Shown here: piece by piece, positions 1 through 11,150 of the stretch
Layout: the number at the start of each line of letters is the position of its first letter
Position numbering within the stretch: position 1 is the first letter of the stretch
Source: Allodiplogaster sudhausi
Taxonomy: Eukaryota > Nematoda > Chromadorea > Rhabditida > Diplogasteridae
Direction: 5' to 3'
DNA: 64,000 bases
Assembly (NCBI GenBank): GCA_945643635.1
Contig: CALZFC010000248.1
Location: 5,957,501-6,021,500 of the forward strand
The notes under the pieces: generated by a model
What the model was told of the DNA's origin: nothing
The model's input: the letters and a program-made list of their open reading frames with translations, nothing else
The model's database searches: none
Translations under genes and position numbers: made by a program

Positions 1-289
1 TGTCATTCTCTCTCTCTTTCTCTCTCTCTCTTTCTCTTTCTCTCTCCTCTTTCTTTCTCTCCCTCAATCCCTAGCCGTGCCAGTCACCTCGCTTGTCATT
101 ACTCTTCTCCGGCTCTTGCGGTGTCACCGCCATATCCGCGCATTCTCCTCTGCCTCGCCCCTCTTTCTCTAACATTTCCCTCTCTCTCTCCCTCACCCTC
201 CTTCTCCCTCTCTCTCTACCTCACTCTCATCCTCTCTCTCTTTACCTCATTCTCACAATCTCTCTCTCTTTACCTCATTCTCACCCTCT

Positions 290-332
<43 letters not shown>

Positions 333-687
333 CGTTCTCATAACCAATCGAGGCTCAAGCCGCCACACCGGTAAACACACAAGAGACAACGTTCAAACAT
401 CGATTGTCGCTGGCTGACTGGCCTATGAGACCAATGGACTCGAGGGAGCGCCGCTAGTCTTGAAAACAGGAAAACAACTCTCTGAGGTGACTTCATTCCA
501 GGATACGATCATGCTTTTCAAAATAATAAAAAAATCACGAAATTAAATATTTATTTATTTATCTACATCGATTAAGATGTGACAACACTGGCAGAGATGT
601 AACGTGACCGGCGAAAATATGTCAAAGAAACAATTTCACTCTGTGCTTGTACCCGATTAATAAATCGTAAAAAAAATTTGCCAGTTC

Positions 688-730
<43 letters not shown>

Positions 731-1106
731 ATATTACTGGTCACATCATATATTAATGGTGTAATAAATTATTATTATAGCCGCACAAAATTCGTTACTC
801 CCGTAAGAAAATAGCAATTTATAGTTAGGGAAAAATGGCACATATAAGAGTGTTCCGAATTATAGTCGATTTCTATGCACCTTCTACTTATTACTCCGAC
901 TTCACACACACACACCCCTTCCGTATTAAGTGTTCTCAGAACAGAAGGGATCGGATATGCTTTTTTTCTTTTCCTCCTTCTTCATCCTAGTGCTCTTTGT
1001 TCCTTCTCACTCTCTATACTTCCTTTCTCTCCCTCTCTCTATACTTCCTTTCCTTTTTTTCTCTCTTTCTCTATACATTCTCTCTCTCTCTCTTTCTCTC
1101 TATGTA

Positions 1107-1143
<37 letters not shown>

Positions 1144-2208
1144 CCTATGTACTCTCTCTCTCTCTCTCTCTCACTTTCTCTCCCTTGCACAAATTGTGTG
1201 CAAGGAAGTGGACGTGTGAACTCTGCCGTTGCGAATTATATCAGTTGCTGTTACCCTTTGACTCAATCCATTATAATCTCTCATGGCTTCCGATCTCTCT
1301 CTGTCTCTCTTTCTCTCTCTCCCTCTCTCTTTCTCTCTATCTCTTCTATTCTCTCTTTCCCTCTGCATCTCTCTCTCCCAGTCTCTCTCCTCCTTTCGCA
1401 ATGTTCTTCACATCTTACAATTAGATTCCTGTACTTCAGGCTTTTATCGCTTGCTTATCCTACAATGACAATTCAGAATTTCTGACGAAATCGGGGGAAG
1501 GGAAGGTCATAGGCGGAGAATTTCCCAACGATGCTTCTAGCATGAAGATTAAAAGATTACCAGTGCCAGTAAGAAGCACCCCATCCCATAATTTGGCGGC
1601 TATTTATAGAAAGGCTACAAAATTAAACTCATGTGTTCCAAGATTAAACCAGTCAGATAACAAGGCTGCAATTATTTCAGCTCCACTTCTTTAAACACGC
1701 ATTAATTACTGATTCCTAAAGAATTCGCAGAAGACGCATTCAAATCATACGCTAGAAAGCTTTTTTTGTTGATAATCAACAGGATTATCCCTCATCTCTT
1801 CATAATTCGAAAAAGTCAATAATAAAATTTTTTCTCTCAAATAGCACATTCAGTCCATCGAAAATGCTTACTCTTTTCGACATGTAATATCAGTGCGCGA
1901 ATAAATTGATACCGTTTCTTACGATTAGCCAAACAAGGCAAACAAAAGTGAATTTCATGGTGCCTATGTAAACCAAGACTACCGTTTCCATAGTACATTC
2001 AATGAAATCTGCGTTCTAATTCGATGGAAAAGAAAACTTTCCGCCAAATCAAACATAAGCGGAGGAAAGCAAATACCAACAACTGAAAAGTGTCTCCCAA
2101 TATTTGGCATTCTCTACATACGCCTGAACATCTTTCTCGATTATGCGGGGGGGGGGGTGAGCAAAATTTAATAAGTGAGAGGTGGGAGACATGGAGAGAG
2201 AGGGATGA

Positions 2209-2257
<49 letters not shown>

Positions 2258-2341
2258 GAGAAAGAATACTGTTGATAGATAGACAGTGAGAGAAGTAGAG
2301 AAAAGCACAGGGATCATAATTTAGAATTGAGAGGAGGGACA

Positions 2342-2382
<41 letters not shown>

Positions 2383-3042
2383 AATAGTGATGAGAGAAGG
2401 CGAGAGAAAGAGGGAAAAGGAGTAGTGTATGTAGATAGATGTCAGCATTCCTTCCCACTTACTTCTTACACTGCAAGGTGAATGGCAAGAGTGGAATGGC
2501 TTGTGGGAGGAGTCGAGAGGAGAGAGAGACGACACACGTGCTGAGGTAGAACGGAGCAATAGAACAAAGTGGTCGAGAGAGAGAGCGCGAGAGAGAGAGA
2601 GAGTCAGAGAGACACACACACAGAGACAGAGAGAGATAGAGAGAGTGAGAGAGTGTGTGAGAGAGAGAAGACGAAGGGAACAGATAAAACGCCAAAGGGT
2701 GAAGAAGCAGGGTTCGACGGGGCAAATTTCTTTTGCATCTTTGTCAACGTCGCTATCGTTCCTTGCACTCTCTCTCCCTCTTTCTCTCTCTTTCTTAAAC
2801 TCTCTCTCTCTCTCTCTCTTAAAGTCTTTCTCAGTCTCCCTCACGGTCTCTTTCCTAAACTATCTCATTCTCTCTTTTCGTCTCCCTCTAACTCTCAAAC
2901 TCTATCCCCCCCTCAAACTCTCTCTCTCTCTCTCTCTCTGCCTCTCTCTCTCACACTCACTCTCTCTCTCTCTCTCTTTCACGTTTTATTTATCTCTCCT
3001 CTTGTACTTTCTTCATCTATCTCTCTCTCTATCTTACTGCTG
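1..3042. repeat. Microsatellite-dominated intergenic DNA
   Basis: No gene could be supported here. The stretch is built from polypyrimidine arrays on the + strand (about 12-330, 690-727, 1010-1190, 1290-1400, 2766-3035) and polypurine arrays (about 2207-2265, 2344-2390, 2576-2668). They are (CT)n or (GA)n interrupted by single T, C, A or G changes. Between them is AT-rich unique sequence (roughly 1440-2080) with no convincing exon. The long Ser/Leu-rich and Arg/Glu-rich open frames are products of the dinucleotide repeat. Confidence 0.85.
749..777 (+). repeat. 29-bp AT-rich sequence shared with 18929-18959
   Basis: The sequence running from ATATTAATGG to AATTATTATTA recurs almost exactly 18 kb away. 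The second copy has one extra A after ATTA. Both copies lie beside CT-rich DNA. It may be a fragment of a dispersed element, but no boundaries or target duplications are visible. Confidence 0.4.
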
Positions 3043-3212
3043 TCAGTACTTTTCAACTAGTTTTCTCTTTAACGTCAAGTGAAACTTCGAGTGGCGATTG
3101 CACTTGATATTTGAGCAAGTAAAGTCTGCAGGCAAATTGACAAGACGCACAAATGAGTGACAACACATATAGCCCAAGGGAGAGAGTGAGAGACAGCGTA
3201 CGAGAGAGAGAG

Positions 3213-3265
<53 letters not shown>

Positions 3266-3719
3266 GAGAAAGAGAGAAAGGTGACAGTGCATTGTATTTC
3301 ATAAGAAAGTCGAAAGCAACTTATCAAACTCAAATTGAAAGGACGTTGCCTAGCAGCTAGTGAGTGATTCACCCTGTGAACGCATTAAAAGTCACGGTTC
3401 TAGAGCAGTACATGTCACGGGTAAGTGGTTTTATTTGTTATATCTATCCAGATAGTCTTGTGATTCTTAAGAAAGGGGTTTATATTTTATATTCAGATAG
3501 AGAGAAGTGTAGATAGTCCAGATAGTTATATCTATCTAGACTATCCAGATAGTCTTATGGTTGCCTTGTTGGAAAGGAAGCTTATAATCAGATAGGAGAA
3601 GTGTTGCGAGCGCAGATACGCTTGTGAACTGTGAAGTCACATGGATGCCCTTTGCAGAAATGAAGAGACGACGTGATTGAGAGAGAGAGAGAACGAGAGA
3701 AAGAGAGAGAGAGAACGAT

Positions 3720-3765
<46 letters not shown>

Positions 3766-5225
3766 AAGAGAGGGGCAGCCATAGTGGCGCTATTTGCAAA
3801 CTCCAAGAATCAAGCGCACTTCCATTCCTCGCCTTCTCCTTCGTAAGCTCCGGGTGTTGCTGGAACGCGCTGTCATGGTGCAACCATATAATCTGCTAAT
3901 CTCTTCTCCCCCTTCTATTTCTGTCCCGCGCTCTCTCTCCTCCCTCTTTCTATCTCCCCCACACTTTTCCTTTCTCCCCCTCTCTCTCGCTCTCTCTCTC
4001 TCTCTATGACTTTCTCTCACTCCCGTCTCTAGCAATATTGCGAACCGCTTCAGTGGAAGAGTCGCTTTCTTATCAGTCCTGATGTGCTTACTGCGCGCTC
4101 TGGGAATAGCACAAGAAGCTTTTACTTTTTGAAAATTTTCTCTCGTTCTTTTGCCTCTCTCCCTCTCTCTTTCTCTCTCTTGCCCGCTTTCTCTCTCTCC
4201 TCGTTCTCTCTCCCTCTCTCTCTCTCCTCGTTCTATCTCTCGCTTTCCCTCTCTATCTTTTCTCTCTCCCTCTCTCTCCCATCACCAACTACAAACTCCG
4301 CTCATACCTGTCTCTGGTCTTCGTGGGGTAGCCGCCAGCGTCTGGCTCTCTCGAACAGGCTGAGATGCTCGTCCTCAAAGATGTCTCCCGGCTCTTCCTA
4401 CAAATATATTCAATTTAAAATACTCAAATCCAAAATATTCTTTAGTACATTAAATAAATGAACAGATTTGGCTACATTTAAGTCTCCAATAATTTGGTAG
4501 CCCCCCGCCCCCCGTTTTCTTTCACGAAAAATAAGATGACGAAAAGCTTACAATCAACTGCTTGAGAAACATCAACTTCAGGTTGTTTTTTTTTTGAAAA
4601 GCAGGCCGTGATCAAAACTGTCCTATACGAGACAAAAATAGAACAATTATCTATAGATAAAATATTGAGGAAATACTCTGTGAACTCTAGGGCATATATG
4701 GTGCGTGCAAAAATGTAGAGGCAGGAGTTCCAAACTAAGATCTTCAAAAGTAACAAAATTGTGCGAGGGGATCAAACTAGTAAAATCTGCTGGATTCAGA
4801 AGGTAGGTAAATTCCGTTAAAAAAACGCATCTTTCAGCATCTTAATCGTTGACAAGTTCATTTTATCTGTGACAACTAAAGTTCCGTTTTTTTTCCGAGT
4901 CCACTATACTCCATTCTTACCTCCTCTCTCAGTCTGTCTGCCCTCTCTTCTTCTTCCTCCTCTTCGTCGTCACTTTCTGCTCCCTCTCTGTAGGCGATCG
5001 TGTCGGGTGAGGCCGTACGACGGGGTACCTCGAGTGCCCCCCACTCTCGGGGTCCTTCTAGGGGTCCTCTTCCTCCTGCCCCTCCTCTGCCTGGGGTCCT
5101 TCTCCTCCCTCTCCGACTTCGACCCCACTCCTGGCCGCCCTGCTCCTCGTCTTCTTCTTCCTCTCTCGCTCCACTCGCGTGGTGGAGTGCCGCGCGAAGT
5201 CGCTCTTTCAACCACGCCAGTTTCG
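3043..5225 (-). CDS. Unidentified acidic protein gene, four 3' exons, 5' end not found
   Basis: Four minus-strand exons join with consistent phase: 5225-4921, 4397-4308, 3892-3820 and 3125-3043, together 183 codons including the stop. The first is preceded by TTTAACAG and ends at GAG/GTAAGA. The second runs from TTTGTAG to CAG/GTATGA, the third from ATTAGCAG to A/GTGCGC, and the fourth follows TTTGCCTGCAG and ends in TGA. The protein begins within a basic helix-like stretch (WLKERLRAALHH). It then has a Gly/Arg-rich low-complexity part, a run of acidic residues (DDEEEEEEE), a charged segment (EDEHLSLFERARRWRL) and a tail with two cysteines and two histidines (FTCSNIKCNRHSKFH), which could be a small zinc site. 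I do not recognise the family. The start exon must lie above 5225. Introns hold GA and CT arrays. The last two junctions are less certain than the first. Confidence 0.5.
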
Positions 5226-5588
5226 CTGTTAAATCATTCTACTAATTAATTTATTTTACTAATTAATTTAATCTACTAAAAGTAATTATCATCATTAATA
5301 TACCTACATCATAAAAAAAATATATTATTATATCCATTTTATTTCGAATATATTAAAATCAAATAACATCACATCAAAGAGAAGAACACGCCGAAAACAG
5401 AAACATGCGAATAGATTTCTTTTAGCAGCAAAATAATTTCGCGTTCCTGATAACAACAATCATGTGATAGATGTGGAGCAGGCAAATTTATGAAGAAATC
5501 ATATATTATGAAAATAATATGACGAATTTGTTCAAGCACGTGGACAGCGATGAGCTGACTAATGCCACTTTTCAAGCCAAAGGTGAAG

Positions 5589-5646
<58 letters not shown>

Positions 5647-6344
5647 GTGACCAGGTATGGCATTTCGCCTGAATCTCCTCGAATCACCACTTTGGCATTT
5701 CGATTAATGGCAAGTTTAAATTACTGCGTCAAATCCATTTATCGCGGATTATATTGGAAAAACTCACAAAAGAAAACAACGGAAACAACCGAGGAAACAC
5801 GAAGGAAAGGCGACCAAAAGACAAAGAAGAAAAAGAGGTGTGGCAACAGTGGAATCGATTGAAAGAGTGGAATTTACATTTCCGAAAAAAAAACAAAAGA
5901 AAACGGTCTAGAACAATTCCGAATACTTGACTCTTTTTTTCAGGAGACAAAAAAACCCAACCATCACAACAAAAAAATAAAAAAATAAAAGAATAATTGG
6001 ACTACGACGTCATAATCCCATGTAATTATACCAGAAACTCGTGATAACTATCCCATCAATACCGGAACTTTAAAATAAAATTATTTATCACTACTCTTGC
6101 AATCATTTACCCAAAATGAATCACGTATATCCCTCAGTAGAAGTTAAAATGTTAATGAACAACAATGGGCCATCGAAATATCACAAGCTTCACGATTACG
6201 CGAGTGAGGAAAAAATGGAAACGACCACGCAACATTCCAACAAGAAAATATGAAAAAGAACGCGATCGAAAAAAGTTGAGGCATAATAAGTGATTAAGAA
6301 ATATGGGAACGGGGCCGAGATAAAGAAACAGAGAGAGAGCGCAC

Positions 6345-6392
<48 letters not shown>

Positions 6393-6412
6393 GGAGGGAG
6401 AGCGAGAGAGAG

Positions 6413-6444
<32 letters not shown>

Positions 6445-6595
6445 AGAGAGAGGAAACCAGTAGTGTTAGATGACTTTATCAAAGCCCTAACTCCTTTAAA
6501 TTAAAAAACTCCACATGAACTAGGGAAAATCCCAAGAACTTGGGGAAAACTTCAACTATTGGGCCATATCTTTAGAGGGTGTAACTAGGCTGCGC
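5226..6595. other. Non-coding: AT-rich DNA and GA arrays
   Basis: This holds AT-rich sequence, one nearly pure (GA)n array at about 5588-5642 and an imperfect one at about 6329-6450. No exon was supported. It should contain the 5' part of the unidentified gene below 5225 and the 3' flank of CCDC25. Confidence 0.6.
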
Positions 6596-6974
6596 CATAG
6601 GTTGTGGGGGGGGGGGGGAGAGGTGTATCCAAGTGGTCTCAAATTGGGGTGATGTAGTGCACAAGGGGTCTCTCATTTCAGTCGGGGAGTGGTCCCAATG
6701 AGTCTAATTGTCAGATGAAGAATGGATTCCCAAGGGGTCTCAGAGGAGGGAGGGGTCCCCAAGAAGGGGTCTCTGAAGGAAGGGGAGGGGTTCCCAAGAA
6801 AGGGGGGGGGGGTGGGGGTGGAGTGCCCAAGGGGCTCAGAGGAGGGACTGATACGCAAGGGATCTCAGAGCGGGCGGAGGAGTACCAACTAGGGAAGGGT
6901 ACCCAAGGGGTCTCAGAGTCGGGGGGGGGGGGGGGGGGGTAACCCAAAAGGAGTCTCACGGGGGGGAGGGGGTA
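6596..6974. repeat. G-rich degenerate minisatellite with long G runs
   Basis: Variants of a unit resembling CCCAAGGGGTCTCAGAGG repeat irregularly, with uninterrupted runs of about 9 to 18 G (near 6606, 6808, 6921). The tract ends a few bases from the CCDC25 stop codon, so on the gene's sense strand it is C-rich 3' flank. The + strand has strong potential for G-quadruplex structure. Confidence 0.75.
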
Positions 6975-6975
6975 C

Positions 6976-9033
6976 TCACATAAAGTCGTCGCTGTCGTTG
7001 CCGCCTTGCTCGGGGGGCGGCACCTCAATGTCCTCGTAGTGTCGCTGCGCCCTCGCTCGCTCTCGCTCTTCGGCCTCCTTGGCCTCGCGCTCTTTGCGGG
7101 CGCGGTCTTGTGCGCGTTGCGCCTGAAAACTTTATTTTAAATTTTTATTTTAAATTAAGTTTATTTCAACAACCTATAATTTTATCCTTGGATAGTAAAT
7201 ATATTTTTTCCAAGAAATTTCCCTTATCTACTTCTTTCTCTCCTTCTCTCTCTCTCTTTCTCTCTCTTCTCTCTCTCCATCTTCTCTCTCTCTCTCTCTC
7301 TCGCTCCTCTCTTTCTCTCTCTGACCTGTCTCTCCTTCGCATCTCTCGTCTCCCTCTCCGCTCTGTAGTCGATCTCTTCCTTAATCTCTGTCTTGTTGAG
7401 TCGATTGACAATCTCGTTGATCCTCTTGGCCACCTTCACTCGTTTCACTGCGCGTTCGTCGTGGAAGCCGACCTTGAATAGAAACAATTTCGTCTTTTTT
7501 TTCAATTTAATAATTTTACACTAATATTTTTTTTATAACTTAATATTTTTAAATGAAAATAAATGCATATATTCATTTTTATTTAACACATCCCGATATA
7601 AGATTTATTTTACAGCTAAAACTGCACCTATTTTTCTCAAAAAATATATACAAAATCAAATATCTTTATTTTTCACCGTTAGGAAAAGAAATTTTTTGAA
7701 TTCCCAATCCAACTGAAATTCCATATTTATACACTCTAAAAAGTATAATCGCGTTATAGAAGTTTGTTTATTAAAAAAATAAGAACAATTTTTTTTCTTC
7801 TAAATTGCTGGAAAGTAGAAACAAATTAGTAAAAAGTCCACTAATTAATGCTAATTAATTAATTAATTAAATAAATAAATAATTGATTAATAACCTGGCC
7901 AACAGCCATATCGCCCGTCTTCTTCAGATTACTCCACATTGTGTAGACGATGCCAACGTTGTTCATCTTGTTGCCTTCTATCGAGTTCGCCTTCACGAGT
8001 TGGCAGCAGTCGTCTAACTGCAAAAATGGGCGACTCTTAAATATTAAAAAAAATATTTTATATATATTTATTTTAAATAAATATAATATACATATAATAA
8101 ATTTCCTAAAGAAATGTCACCCTCATAAGTCTTGAACAATGTCTAAACAACATTTATCAATATAAAACAAATATAACCCTTATAACCCATGAATAAGAAA
8201 CTAAATTTTTGTTTAGAAATTATGCATAATTGCTGGGCATCGCTAATTGTGTACTAACAAGTCGCTTAAATAACAGGATATTTATTCCTTGTAAAACAAA
8301 TTCGTTAGAAAAGATAAATCATAACTCAAAGATGATTCATAAACAAAAGATGAATAGAGAGAAATCTCCTTGAGTACTACAAATGCTGATGAGTAAATAT
8401 ATAAAACAGAAACTTTTCCAAAAATGATGCTGACCAATGCTTCCGGAATCGACTCCAGATACATGCCCGTGGGGAGACGGAGGTAGACGTGCGCTGAGGA
8501 GACCTTGTCCACGTGGAACCACACGTCTTCCGGCCAGCCCCATCTGCGATTATATATATATATGCATATATATTAAATTTTATAATAAATAAAGACTGTA
8601 TATATACCGTAACCCATTGACTACTCTGAGTTTGGTAGGTTTACCGTAATTTATAGGAGTATACGGTACATACAAAATCTCTTCGGTTATGTCACTTCTT
8701 CTTTGGCGAGTATAATTAAAATAATCAAGTTTTCATGTCTCAAAGAGGATATTTAAAGAGTAGACATTTTTCCATCGAGTCAGCAATTATTAAAAGCTCA
8801 TTAATTGAAATATAGCAGGGCTCCGTTTAAAATAAGTTCAACTCTAAATACTTACTTAAGTAATCAAGATTAGGATGTTAGCTTAATAAGGTTAACTCTA
8901 AAAACTTACTTAAGTAGGCTAAGTACATGTTAAGGATGGCTAACTTGATAAGGTCCTCGTTCTCAACCTTGTCCACACCCATGTACAGAAGAACGGGTGG
9001 ATTGACGGCGGTCGAGGTGTACTTGATAACCAT
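6976..9033 (-). CDS. CCDC25: CCDC25 homologue (DUF814/NFACT-R-like coiled-coil protein)
   Basis: Five exons: 9033-8945, 8543-8435, 8017-7895, 7472-7326 and 7122-6976 (phases 2, 0, 0, 0), giving 204 aa against 208 in human. Family landmarks are all present: ENEDLIK then [20 protein letters not shown] (about residues 21-50), [30 protein letters not shown], a GFH motif, a basic coiled coil and the conserved C-terminus NDSDDFM. The N-terminal part corresponds to the NFACT-R (DUF814) fold. Human CCDC25 has been described as an endoplasmic-reticulum/plasma-membrane protein sensing extracellular DNA, but its role in worms is not established. The ATG follows CACAG directly, so the transcript may be trans-spliced there or have a 5'UTR intron. 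Exon 2 ends at TTG/GTCAGC. Intron 1 holds a duplicated block of about 53 bp (8832-8868 and 8885-8923). Identification is very secure. Confidence 0.96.
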
Positions 9034-9049
9034 CTGTGCTTGGGTAAAT

Positions 9050-9180
9050 GAGGACTTAATTAGGGTGGTCCTAATTAGAGTGGACTTAATTAGGGTGGAC
9101 TTCATTAAGGTGAACTTAATTAGGGTGGTCCTAATTAGGGTGGACTTAATTAGGGTGGACTTAAATAGGGATATCACCCA
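9050..9180. repeat. 15-bp minisatellite just upstream of CCDC25 start
   Basis: Roughly eight tandem units of TTAATTAGGGTGGAC and variants (GGTCC or GGACTTCATT replacements) lie within 20-150 bp upstream of the CCDC25 start codon, in the putative promoter or 5'UTR intron. Confidence 0.85.
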
Positions 9181-9643
9181 ATGGTCACTTAGATGCAAAG
9201 GAACAAGGACGAGTTTACGGGGAAGGGCTATGTAGTGCCCTTGGAACACCGTTAGTTAGACCCCTTCTTTTCCATCAGTTACCCACCACATTGACCAGGC
9301 ACCCACAAATACCAGTTATCACCGGCCATAATTAAAAAACACAAAGCATAATTAGGTCTGCAGACTAACGCCATTTTCAAAGATAACAAGATTATGGATA
9401 GGACAATTCAAGAAAGAGACGTAAACATGGTAGAATAGCAAAACAAAATGGCGAAGATAAATCAAGCTAATTTTTTTATGCACAATTTCAGACGTTTACT
9501 GCAGTCACGAGAGCATGGAAGAAAGCGCTCGAGTGGGAGGTAAAAGTTGCTCTCGGAATGAAAAGAGGATGCTGTCTCTGGTCTATTACTCTGGACAAGA
9601 TGCTCCGGAAGGGAAGGCATGAGAGGGAGAGGGAGAGGGAGAG

Positions 9644-9679
<36 letters not shown>

Positions 9680-9755
9680 CAGAGTGAACAAGAAGAAAAT
9701 AGAGAGAAAGAGGAAGAGAGAGAGAGACAGAGTGAACAAAAAAAAGAGAGAGAGG

Positions 9756-9801
<46 letters not shown>

Positions 9802-11150
9802 CGAGAGACCAGAACCAAGCTGAAGATACCCTGTGTACTTGCCATTTATTCCAAGCTTCTCTTCCTCTCTCTCTCATCTCCATCACTCATGTTCAACACC
9901 CTCCATTTCCTGCGAGCTCTAAGAAGTCCCTGCGAGTCCCTGGGGAGGAGAAGGAGAGAGACAGAGAAACTGAGAGAGAGAGAGACAGAGACAGAGAGAG
10001 ACAGACAGAGAGAGAGAGACAGAGAGAGAGAGAGAAAGAGAGAGAGACAGAGGCAGAGACAGAGAGAGAGAGGCTTTCTACACTTTCCTCCAGCAAAGGA
10101 AGCTCAGTCACGAGCCACCACCATATCTTCTCGAGTTCTCTACTTCTCTACCTTCGAGTTCTATACTCCTTGCCATTCTCTCACTTTCTCTCTCTTTTCT
10201 CTACTCCATATATCTATACTATTTATGACATCCCCCGGTCTATTCTACATGTCCAACACTTTATGATTGCTCTATTAAACCACTGTCATTCACAACAGCA
10301 ATTAACAATTATCGGGGCATGAAACATCGCCCCAATCAATCTCAAATTAATTAATGAACAGGCATCTTATAAGACCCTGGTACTCCTGTACCTAGACCGA
10401 AACCAGAAATTCAGAGACAAGTGCTCGGAATAGCAGCCAATGGACCAAGAAACATCCATGCCGCCCCCAAGGGACCGTAATATGGCTGCTTCCCTCACCC
10501 AATAATAACTCATAGTCCAAAAATAACTGAGAGATACGCGGCTAAGCGAAGTTCTCAACTTCTCTTTCTTTTTTCATTCCTTTGGATGATGTCCATGGAC
10601 ACCATCCTCTACACTTCACATTCAAGACTTTTCTCCACGCTTCTTTATTCCTTTAAAAATAATTCCAGGCGCATTTAGATTAAATCGGAAATAATTAGGA
10701 CGAAAAAAATAAAATAACAAGAGCTCGAAATATTCGAGCAAAGCACACGATCATGATTCATAACAAAACAGAATTTTTTTTCGCCTTAAAATCGCCGTTT
10801 CCTAGGGACCAAACACAAAGTTTTCAATTCAATCAATATCCCTAACAGTGCAAAACACTTTCCGGTGGGTGTGTAATTGCACTTTCCAATCCTAGGTTCA
10901 CTGGATCACTCATCATTTCACGGAAGACAACATCTCAAAGAACATAACACGGCTCTCAATAGCAATAACAATAACAACAACTCACATAGAACCGTGAATG
11001 GTAAGATAGGAGAGGAGCGGGGGGACGGGTGAGATTCTTATTTGTGAGGCTAAACAAGTGCATATAAAGTTGTGCAGCTAGACTTGGCTACTACGAAGTT
11101 GGGTCTGGGGATCTCTCTAGGAATGGGGGTCTTATTGGGTCTCTCTCTCT
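9181..11150. other. Intergenic: GA arrays between CCDC25 and TOM40
   Basis: Purine-rich imperfect arrays occupy about 9624-9800 and 9950-10073, followed by a short CT-rich block near 10170-10200. The rest (10320-11130) is unique AT-rich sequence. It probably contains the CCDC25 promoter at its low end and the TOM40 3'UTR at its high end. No exon was supported. Confidence 0.6.

Noticed and set aside
93..3372. Many long Ser/Leu-rich or Arg/Glu-rich open frames
   Set aside because: They are translations of (CT)n and (GA)n, which contain no stop codons in any frame. The same applies to similar frames throughout the window.
3430..3600. Regulatory hairpin from repeated AGATAGTC/CTATCCAGATAG words
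   Set aside because: A short inverted repeat exists but it is a local tetranucleotide-like repeat with no evident function.
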